DNA of 64,000 nucleotides from Laguncularia racemosa (Eukaryota > Streptophyta > Magnoliopsida > Myrtales > Combretaceae): the NCBI GenBank assembly GCA_037954665.1, contig JBBMOL010000082.1, forward strand, positions 2,852,001-2,916,000. Reading direction: 5' to 3'. The notes under the pieces were generated by a model. It was given only the letters and a program-made list of their open reading frames with translations, did no database searches and was not told the origin of the DNA. This document shows positions 56,094 to 64,000 of this stretch, in pieces. A program made the translations under genes and the position numbers. Position 1 is the stretch's first letter, and each line of letters starts with the position of its first letter.

Positions 56094-56585
56094 TTAAGTG
56101 GGCCTATTTTTAAATTCTATTTTCAATGATTGGACTTCGGCTCCCCCTGTTATTTGAATCATAGATGCTAGTGTGGTGAGGGCATCTACAAATTGATTTT
56201 GAGTCCTTGGGATGTATGTAAAGGTGATTGCCTCGAATTTGTCCATCAGCTCTGTTAAATGTTGATGGTATGGCACCGATTTAGGGTCCTTAGTCTTGTA
56301 TTTCCCTTATGTTTGTAGTGTGATGAGTGAGGAATCTTCGTATACATCCAATTTGTAGATTCCCATATAGCAAGCTATTTTAAGGCCGAGGATACACGCC
56401 TCATACTCTGCAAGATTATTAGTATACGAAAATGTAAGTCTTATTGTTGAAGGGAATTGTGTTCCTTCTAGTGATATCAGCACTGCCCCAATCCCACAAC
56501 CAAATACATTAGCAACTCCGTTAAAGAACATCATCCATCTAAGGCTTTGCTCTGTCTTGTATTCTTCTATTGGCTCGCCCTCCAC
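56094..56585 (-). pseudogene. Element D second (archaeal-type) RNase H, broken
   Basis: 'RWMMFFNGVANVFGCGIGAV' begins the domain. The first acidic residue, Asp in the usual 'FDG', is Asn here. 'YTNNLAEYEACILGLKIACY' holds the catalytic Glu, and 'KLDVYEDSSLITLQT' the next Asp. The end 'NQFVDALTTLASM' carries the last Asp. One stop at 56307-56309 divides it. This extra domain between the ordinary RNase H and integrase is the mark of the Tat lineage. Confidence 0.88.
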
Positions 56586-56624
56586 TATTAGTATGTTATC
56601 ATCAAGGAATTAGGCCTGTGATTC

Positions 56625-57175
56625 TTAGAAATCTCCATCAATTGGGTGTTCTACCAACTGATCTGCTAACGATTGCCCTTTCATCGAATTTTGATTTATG
56701 TAAGTGGTATCAAATTCCGATAGGAGCATTTTCCATTTGGAGATTCTTCCTAACAAAAAGGACTTCTCTGCCAAGTATTTCAAAAGATCATGTCTTGTTA
56801 ATAATTCTATGGGATAGTAGAGAGTGTATTGTTTCAATCGATGCATTACCCAAACCAATGTACATCAAGTCTTTTCTATTTCAGAATATCTCTGTTCCTC
56901 ATCCATGAATATTTTACTCAAGTAGTACATGGACTGTTCCCTTCCTTCTTTTTCCTTTTGCTTTAGTACGTATCCCATGGATTCAAGGAGTATCGTGAGA
57001 TACAAAAATGAGGGTTTTCCTTGTTTTGGGACTACTAAGATTGGGGGATTCGTAAGGTAATCCTTGATCATTTTGAATGCCTCCTTGTATTTATCATCCC
57101 ATTCTACTGTGGCGTTCTTTTTTAGTAGACGAAATAGTGGATGGCACTTATCTGTGAGTTATGAGATGAAACGGG
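56625..57175 (-). pseudogene. Element D RNase H, broken
   Basis: 'MIKDYLTNPPILVVPKQGKP' and 'YLTILLESMGYVLKQ' belong to the connection and start of RNase H. 'MYYLSKIFMDEEQRYSEIEK' and, after a stop, 'LYYPIELLTRHDLLKYLAEK' and 'INQNSMKGQSLADQL' continue it. The Asp of the TDH-like position is recognisable as RHD. A frame change lies between 57071 and 57176. Confidence 0.85.
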
Positions 57176-58251
57176 CTATGTATTCAACCTTCCCAATAGA
57201 CCTCTCACCTCCTTGATAGTGCATGGAGAGGACATTTCCAATATGGCCTTTACTTTGTCATGGTCAATTTTAATACCTTCTCGACTTATGATAAACCTTA
57301 ATAGCTTACCCGTTGTGATCCCAAAAGTACATTTTTTGGGGTTTAACTTTAGCTGAAACTTTCTCAATCGCTTGAACAATTTTCTTAGGATGACCACATG
57401 GCTTTCTTCTCTTTTAGATTTAACTATCATATCATCAACGTATACTTTGACTTCTCGATGCATCATGTCATGAAGTATAGCGACCATGGCTCTTCGATAT
57501 GTCGCCCCAACATTCTTCAAACCGAAAGGCATAACTTTGTAACTGAAAGTTCCCCATGTTGTGATAAAGGTTGTCTTGGTCTTATCTTCTTTCGTCATTT
57601 TTATCTGATTATATCTTGAGAAACCATCCATAAACGAGAAGAGATGATTTCTTGCAGTATTATCTACCAAGACATCTATATGAGGTAGAGGGAAATTGTC
57701 TTTAGCTGTAGCTTGATTCAAGTCTCGGAAGTCTACGCATACTCGAATTTTCCCATTCTTCTTTAGAACATGGACTATGTTTGCTACCCATTCTAGGTAG
57801 TCTGATACCTCGATGAATCCCACTTCTAACAGTTTCTTGACTTCCTCTTTAATTTTTAATAAGATGTCAGGCCCTGATCTTCTCAATTTTTGTTTTTTAG
57901 GTTTGACATCTTCTCTCGTGGGTAACTTGTGAACTACTATTGACTGATCGAGTCTTGGCATGTCACTATATGATCAAGTAAATAAATCCGCATATTCAGT
58001 CAATAGCTCGGTTACCTCGCGCTTTTGTTCGTTACTTAAGTTAGCCCTAATTTTAAGGTTTTTAGGCTCCACTTTGGTTCCTAGATTAATTGTCTCCATT
58101 AGCTTGTCAATCGAGATTTTACCTTGTTCATGTTTTTGCCAACTTTCTTATATCACTTCGTAGATAATAATATCGCTTCCAACGGCTGACCCAGCAATGT
58201 CAGAAACGATATCAATATTTTCATTACTTACCTGCGTGAAATGTCTCTGAT
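57176..58251 (-). pseudogene. Element D reverse transcriptase, interrupted upstream by element C
   Basis: An open 261-codon stretch (57961-57176) holds 'KIRVCVDFRDLNQATAKDNF', 'SYKVMPFGLKNVGATYRRAM' and the intact catalytic box 'KVYVDDMIVKS' near 57417-57445, then 'RFIISREGIKIDHDKVKAIL'. Upstream, 58160-57965 reads 'ISIDKLMETINLGTKVEPKN' and 'LLTEYADLFT', the usual N-terminal extension. It is cut at 58251 by element C. Protease and gag are therefore on the far side of C. Confidence 0.9.
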
Positions 58252-59246
58252 TGATAGGAATCAAGCTCCTACAGGACCTATCACCAAGGCTCGAGCTAAG
58301 GGTCTCTATAACTTAGTTTTGAGAATCTTGCATGAGAAACCCAATCTTGAGGACGCCAATCTATTTTCTACATTTCTGCATTATAATTGTTGTACATTCC
58401 AGTAGAATCACTTATCAGTCTTACAGCATACCAAATCACCTATGCTCTTAAGCGAGTCGAGACCCTTATCGGGGTTTAATTCGAAAGTACCTTGAAGACC
58501 GGCATCATGAAGACTCATTTCTTTTCATATTTCTCATTTGTATGGATTATTTTATGTTGTATTTTCTTTTGAGACACTTTCATTTTGATTGTAATTTCCA
58601 TTTAGGACTGGCCACCTTAAAAGTGGTATAGTTATAATTTTGTGCATTTTCTAACCCTAAAGGGAGTAAGTATAAATACTTGCTTAAAGTAGGGTTTGAG
58701 GGGGCCATTTTTCATAATTAAAACTTCACTTTTATGTGAGAGGGTTAGGGTTTATTCTTAATTCAATTTCTCTTATCAATTTCAAATCCCAATTTGAAGT
58801 TGTGGCAAGTGGCATCAAGGTTAATTTGTGAGTAATATCAAATTTACTTTATTGCAATTTCCTTTCATCTCTAGTGAGTAGTATCTAGGGTTGAATTGGA
58901 TGTTTTATTGACCGAATTTGATTGCATTTGTAATCAAATTCTTGTTGCTTAATTGATTGGTTTTAGCATCATTTTGAACCGTAGATCATTTTGTTGGGAA
59001 AGTGGATCACGGAATTAGATGTTGTTGTTGTTGTGTGTAATTCATGTGGAATTACTTGTGATTATTGTTTATTGGAGAAAATTATCATTGTTGGATTGTT
59101 AATTACAACTTTGAGCATTCGGATTTCATTACATCTCCATTAGGGTTCACGCAATTCTTGATTCCATTGAACCAGTTTTTAATTGTGAATTGAAGTTGTT
59201 TCTTTGATTCATTTGCATGTGCTTAATCTTGGTTTTGAGCACATCA
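58252..59246 (+). repeat. Element C, 5' LTR
   Basis: It starts TGATAGGAATC and ends GCACATCA (995 bp). It resembles 20482-21647 in U3 but has a single LTR end without internal PBS copies. It contains a TATA box (agtataaatac, about 58669). Confidence 0.9.
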
Positions 59247-59251
59247 TCTTT

Positions 59252-59263
59252 TGGTATCAAAGC
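59252..59263 (+). other. Element C primer-binding site
   Basis: TGGTATCAAAGC differs from the tRNA-iMet site by one G-to-A change and lies five bases after the LTR. Confidence 0.9.
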
Positions 59264-60137
59264 TTGAGGTGGTGAGAAGGGTTTGGTTGTCAATTGAATT
59301 CGGAAGTTAGGGGTTTGTTGTGAAGCACCTTGATCCGAAAATTTGTTGGCGTGAAATTGCATCTTGTTGTTGTGATTGTTGAATTTTGTTCTCTTGTTGA
59401 TTAGTGGATGTACAATTGGAGATTAGAACACTCTTAGAATCCTTGAGTTGATCGTGGTTGATTCATGGGAAGTGATCCTTGTGATCATTTGAGGAAGTTG
59501 AAATTTGAAGCCTAGATGAATAGTGTTCAATTGTTGAAGTGGATTGATGTTATTGCATTTTCGGAAGTGAAGAGTATTACTTGTGATTTTCATATTTGAA
59601 TTTTCAGAATTGAGGTGTAAGTTAAGGAAGAAATTTGAATTTCAAAACACACATTAAGTGATTGATTAATTGTGTGTTCATTTGAATTTGAAAATTACTT
59701 CTTACCATATATAGAAAGGTTACAATTAGTGAAGTAGTTTAATTTTCAAATTTAATTTGCTGCCTTTGTGTGTAAGTTGCGGGTTGGAATTGTATTTGAA
59801 GTGAAGAATTTGCAACATAATTATCCTTGAAATTGCTTTGAGAAGGAGTAGTGAATTGAAGAAGTTTTGTGTTGCATGTGACGTGTATGTTGTTGTAAGT
59901 GGCAGTGTGAATGTGTTGCACTTGAGGTGTTGTAGTGGTGTGTTATTGTGTTGTATTTGAGGAGGTTGTTGCGCCGTGACTTAATAGGCATGTATGTGGA
60001 GTTGTGTTTTTCAAATTTAGTGAAGAGTGTGTGTGTAATTTTGGTGTGAAATTGGGTTGAATTTGGGAAGGTTGTTGCACCGTGATTTGAGAGGTGTGGA
60101 GATTATTATTGTGTGGTGATTGAATTTAAATACAACA
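59264..60137 (+). other. Element C leader replacing gag
   Basis: This is 870 bp without an open frame or capsid motif, homologous to 16168-17165. Two related GC-poor segments near 59950 and 60065 both contain 'aggttgttgc(g/a)ccgtga'. Confidence 0.72.
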
Positions 60138-60626
60138 ATGTCCAGTGAAATGTTTCAATATGCTAATGTGTTGCGTCAAACATTGACTACATTTGCTAAT
60201 AAGGATGAAGAACAAAGGGAAAACTTGTTCTATACTTCTTGTGGGATACAAGGAAATTTGTGTGTCCTTATAATTGATGGTGGTAGTTGTACCAATATAG
60301 TAGCCGCCTTGTTAGTATCGAAGCTAAAACTTGCTACTATTCCACATCCTAAACCATATAAATTGCATTGGCTTAGTGATCAGGGAAGTTTGTATGTGAC
60401 CCAAAGAGCTAAGGTACCATTCAGTGTAGGGGATAAATATTGTGATGAGATTAAGTGTGATATCGTGCCTATGTGTGCATCCTATATATTGCTTGGCAGG
60501 CCTTGGTTATATGACAAGAGGGTCTTGCATGATGGCTTCAGGAATACTTATGTGTTCTAGGAGGAAGGCAAACATGTTATTTTGAATCCAATGTCACTGT
60601 TAGAGGTCCAAAAGGTTCAGCAATAG
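60138..60626 (+). pseudogene. Element C aspartic protease, broken
   Basis: ATG 60138 opens 'MSSEMFQYANVLRQTL', followed by 'EEQRENLFYTSCGIQGN', the active-site segment 'VLIIDGGSCTNIVAALL' and the flap end 'YILLGRPWLYDKRVLHDGF'. The protease fold is uninterrupted up to the stop in 'VF*' at 60558-60560. A second stop follows at 60624-60626 in 'QQ*IS'. Both stops are also present in the other copy. This is the better of the two proteases in the window. Confidence 0.88.
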
Positions 60627-60629
60627 ATC

Positions 60630-62150
60630 AGTCGACCATCAGAGCTTAAAAGGGCTTTAATACAGTGTAATGATTCTGAGGAAAAGAAGGTATTATTGAT
60701 GGGACAAGGTGAAATGGAGAGGTTAATTATAGAAGAGGCTCTAACATACTTGCTTCAGTTGAGATGTATATTAGGGTTACAGGAACCACAATCTCTACCT
60801 TCAGCAGTTTCTCAGGAATTGAATGAGTATACTGACATTTTTCCTGATGATTTGCCAGCAAGGTTACCACCTTTGAGAGGGATAGAGCATGCTATTGATC
60901 TTATGCCCGGTTCAGTGTTACCAAACTGACCTGCATATCGCATGAATCCCAAGGAGGCTAGGGAATTGAAGCGCCAGGTAGATGAATTGGTTGAACAGGG
61001 GTTTGTTAGAGAGAGTCTCAGCCCATACGCTGTTCCCACCCTTCTTGTTCCTAAGAAGGATGGTACATGGAGAATGTGTATCGATAGCAGAGCCATCAAC
61101 AAAATCACCATCAAATACAGATATCCTATTCCTAGACTTGATGATATGTTAGATGAGCTGCATGGTTCATAGGTCTTCTCCAAAGCGGATATCACCAAAT
61201 TCGGATGAGAGAAGGGGATGAATGGAAACCGCTTTTAAAACACATCATGGACTGTATAAGTGGTTGGTTATGCCCTTTGGTTTAAGTAATGCTCCTAGTA
61301 CCTTTATGAGGTTGATGAATCATGTACTGAGAGAATTTCAAGGAAAATTTGTTGTTGTTTATTTTGATGATATTTTGATCTACAACAAAAACCTAGAACA
61401 ACATGTGGAGCATCTTCGGGTAGTATTTTTAGTATTGAGGACACAACAGCTATTTGCAAATATCCAGAAGTATTCCTTTTACTAAACTGAGGTAACATTT
61501 TTAGATTTTGTTGTTTCGGGTTCAGGTGTTAGGGTGGATGAGGAGAAAGTGAGGGCAATCAAGGAATGGCCAACACCCACTTCAGTTACTGAGGTAAGAA
61601 GTTTTCATGGACTTGCATCCTTTCATAGACGCTTTATCCAAAATTTTAGTGGTATTGTCAGTCCTCTCACAAAACTGACTAAAAAGAGTGTACCTTTTAT
61701 TTGGAGTGAAAGGGCTTAGAGGAGTTTTGAAGAGGTAAAAGAAAAACTCACTTGTGCTCCATTATTGGCTTTACCTGATTTTGACAAAGTTTTTGAGTTG
61801 GAATGTGATGCTTTTGGGATTGGAATTGGTGTTGTATTAATGTAGGAAAAGAAACCTATAGCATATTTTAGTGAGAAGTTGAGTGGTGCAACTTTAAACT
61901 ATTCTATATATGATAAGGAATTTTATTCCTTAGTGAGAGCTCTCATGACGTGGCAGCATTATCTCCTCTCGAAAGAGTTTATTATTTATACAGATCATGA
62001 ATCTTTGAAACATTTCAAGGGACAACAGCATTTGTCTAAGTGCCAAGCTAAGTGGGTGGAGTTTCTGGAGGGTTTTGCTTATGTGATAAAGTACAAAAAG
62101 GGTAATTAGAATATTGTTGCTGACGCTTTATCACGACGGTATGTACTTAT
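60630..62150 (+). pseudogene. Element C reverse transcriptase and RNase H, broken
   Basis: The frame reads 'LRGIEHAIDLMPGSVLP', 'YRMNPKEARELKRQVDELVE' and 'DGTWRMCIDSRAINKI', then meets TAG at 61170-61172, at the same codon as in the other copy. About 14 bp are lost directly after it, and one A is lost near 61229, shifting the frame. 'HGLYKWLVMPFGLSNAPST' and the box 'YFDDILIYN' (about 61361) follow. RNase H has 'ECDAFGIGIGVVLM', 'YSIYDKEFYSLVRAL', 'IIYTDHESLKHF' and 'NIVADALSR'. Catalytic aspartates at these motifs are kept. Confidence 0.9.
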
Positions 62151-62933
62151 CACTTCTCTTCAATAAAAAATGCTGGGTTTTGAATTATTGAAAGAACAAT
62201 AGATATGTGATGAGGAATTCCGGACTCTTATGGAGAGGTGTTATGGGGGCAAGATGTATGATGGCTATTGTGTGATTGAGGGGTTTCTGTATAAATCAGG
62301 AGAACTATGTATTCCATCTGGATCTGTGAGGGAGTTATTGGTGAGGGAAGCACATGCAGGTAGATTGTCAGGACATTTTGGTGAGAAGAGAACCCTAGCC
62401 ATATTGAGGGAGAATTTCTATTGGAAGGGTATGATAAAGGATGTCCATAGGGTATTAGAAAGGTGTGGTATTTGTAAGAGAGCTGAGGGGAAGAAAGGTG
62501 CATAGGGTAAGTACATGCCTTTACCTATACCAGATAAACCCTGGACTGATATCAATATGGATTTTGTGTTGGGATTACCTAGAAGACAAAGAGGAAAATA
62601 CTCTATTATGGTGGTTGTTGATCGATTCAGTAAAATGTTACACTTTGTGCCTTGTCACAAAACAGATGATGCCCTTTTTATTGCTAACATTTTGTGCAGG
62701 AAATTGTCAAATTACATGGAGTTCCACACAGCATAGTGTCAGACAGAGACACTAAGTTTCTTAGTTTCTTTTGGAAGACAATATGGAAAAGACTGGGTAC
62801 TAAGCTTATGTACAGTACCTCTTGCCATCCACAGACAGACGAACAAACAGAAGTTGTCAACTGCACGCTTGGGAATCTACTCAGAGCAACAGTTGGCAAG
62901 AATCTTATTGATTGGGACTTGTGTCTTCCTATT
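62151..62933 (+). pseudogene. Element C integrase, truncated
   Basis: The zinc domain is complete (REAHAGRLSGHF then CGICKRAE). The core has Asp in 'NMDFVLGLPR', Asp in 'SIVSDRDTKFLSF' and Glu in 'TDEQTEVVN', so the triad is intact. One T is missing near 62692 compared with the other copy, which shifts the frame, and stops lie near 62161, 62202 and 62504. The sequence ends at 'DWDLCLPI', where the following element begins. Confidence 0.88.
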
Positions 62934-64000
62934 TGTCGAGTCTATTTTTTGAATTCCCATTCCTAATCCGATCTAGACTAGACCCTATGCTCATCTAATG
63001 TAGATCCTCGACTTGAGTCAGGAATTTCATTTGATTTTTGGAGTCGCCACCCAACTGTTGTTGGGAAATATTGAATTAAGACTAAAGGAGCGGATTAGTC
63101 TTAATTTGGACCACTAGTCGACGTTATTTCCTCTTTTCGTTTTTGTGAAAAGAGGAAAAGGGAAAACCAGAGTTTCTAAGTCCGGAGGCTAACCTATTAA
63201 AACCTTTACGGTTACCACCTAATCTCCTGAAATTGTTCCTCTTTAGAAATGTGTTTTTATTATGTTTCTGTTACTTTTTATTATGTTTTTGAATTATTTC
63301 AAGAAAATGATTTTTCATTAATTTTTATAGGTTGACCCGAATGGGTGCCTACGTATCTGCTATTCAGGATCAAACAAGTCGTAGTTCGCTTTTCTGAAAA
63401 CTTTAAGTTTGTTTTGTGAATTTTAATTTTGAAATCTCTTTTGCTTTATGTTCTTACCATTTTTGGGATTTTTCTAAAAAAATTCTAAGCCTAAGCTTTA
63501 ATCTGATTTTGAAAATGAATTTTAGGGAAAAACATCAATTTTGGATTTATTTGAAGAAAAGGATTTTTCTAAGTGCTAAAACTTATTTTTATGATTCTTT
63601 CATAATTTTTGAATTTTTTATTAACTTTTATGATTTTTTGTTATTTTTGTGATTTCTGGGAATTTTGTTGATTTTTGTGATTTTTGGGAATTTTTGTTGA
63701 TTTTTGTATCCTAAGTTTCCTATTTTGACATCTAAAATTTTATTATTATTTTCCTAATATTTTTCTTGTTTTATTTTTTTATTTTTTATTTTACATTATT
63801 AAATCCTAAAAAAAAAACCTAATTTCTACATTTTTCTTTTTATTGAAAATGGAAACAAATAAATAACTAATAACTAAACAAATAACAAAAACCAATAAAT
63901 AAATAACTAAGCAAATAACAAAAACCACAAATAAATAATAAATTAATTCGGAACAAATAAATAAACAAAATAAGTAAATAAAATAAAATAAAATAAATCC
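62934..64000 (-). mobile_element. Element D2: left end of a D-like LTR, continues beyond the window
   Basis: The segment starts TGTCGAGTC exactly like 49047 and matches that LTR through 'gccacccaact', 'aaccagag', 'gggtgcctacgta', 'gctattcaggatcaaac' and 'cgtagttcgctttt'. Base differences are common (roughly 30% near the start by eye). I infer a separate insertion into element C, with the candidate target site ctatt at 62929-62933. The last 250 bp are low-complexity A- and T-rich sequence. Confidence 0.72.

Larger units (their letters stand above)
49047..62933 (-). mobile_element. Element D: Tat/Ogre-type element with nested insertions
   Basis: Read on the minus strand, pol (58251-54841) is followed by a 3' untranslated region with an 80-bp tandem array, a polypurine tract (53467-53451) and a long 3' LTR (53450-49047). 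Two CRM-like solo LTRs lie in that LTR, and element C is inserted upstream of reverse transcriptase at 58252. Gag, protease, PBS and the 5' LTR are not in the window and should lie to its right. The element sits in the second RNase H of element E, with the candidate target site tagat at 49042-49046. Confidence 0.8.
58252..62933 (+). mobile_element. Element C: second gag-less CRM-like element, 3' part displaced
   Basis: A 5' LTR (58252-59246), a PBS, a gag-less leader and a decayed protease-RT-RNase H-integrase follow in order, closely matching 16168-19960. The candidate target site is ctgat (58247-58251). The match to the other copy ends abruptly within integrase at 62933, where an LTR-like terminus TGTCGAGTC begins. 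The most economical reading is insertion of another element, so the missing integrase end and 3' LTR should reappear to the right of the window. Confidence 0.85.

Noticed and set aside
62934..64000. Reading this LTR as the 5' LTR of element D
   Set aside because: No PBS or D leader lies next to it. It abuts element C at an exact terminus and differs from the 49047 LTR far more than expected for the same insertion, given the well-preserved D pol. A separate insertion is simpler, though not proven.
1..64000. Host genes, rRNA, tRNA genes or a microbial system
   Set aside because: Scanning both strands I found only retrotransposon coding sequence. The single RNA-like signal is the 5S-like part of the Cassandra-type LTRs.

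Overview
The window is AT-rich plant nuclear DNA made almost entirely of nested LTR retrotransposons. The evidence is Ty3/gypsy and Ty1/copia polyproteins, tRNA-iMet-type and tRNA-Asp-type primer-binding sites (PBS), 5-bp target-site duplications (TSD), solo LTRs and a Cassandra-type element carrying 5S rRNA-like LTRs. I see no host gene, no bacterial system and no CRISPR array. The mix of Athila, Tat, CRM-like and Tekay-like elements suggests pericentromeric or other heterochromatin (inference). The species cannot be named from this sequence.

Layout. 1-836: flank. 837-14623: Athila-type element on the minus strand, with a solo LTR (10231-11098) inserted in its protease. 15104-22810: composite CRM-like element on the plus strand, bounded by the duplication ccatg, lacking gag, with a chimeric 5' LTR and extra internal LTR pieces. 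22816-24947: unassigned. 24948-38031: a shrunken minus-strand element (here 'G') that hosts two insertions. One is a small gag-protease element (26175-28936, 'H', TSD ctcta). The other is a complete Tekay-like element (29738-37708, 'F', TSD ataat). 38590-39560: Ty1/copia gag-protease relic. 40625-41216: Cassandra-type TRIM. 41899-49046: plus-strand Tat-type element ('E') with two solo LTRs in its 5' half. 49047-62933: minus-strand Tat/Ogre-type element ('D') inserted in E, with two solo LTRs in its 3' LTR and an 80-bp tandem array in its 3' untranslated region. 58252-62933: second gag-less CRM-like element ('C') inserted in D. 62934-64000: left end of a further D-like element ('D2') inserted in C and running out of the window.

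The most notable signal is in F. A 460-bp GT-AG intron separates Gag from protease. Removing it makes the whole Gag-Pol one frame of 1500 codons with no frameshift, broken only by eleven stop codons of the kind cytosine deamination produces. Other signals are CRM-like LTRs that contain internal LTR-end plus PBS modules spaced 149 bp apart, and two CRM-like copies that share the same gag loss and the same three stop codons, as if a dead template had been mobilised in trans.

All coding regions here are decayed. Their domain order and lineage-typical motifs are clear, but none looks able to make a full protein today. Lineage names come from remembered family motifs and were not checked against a database.
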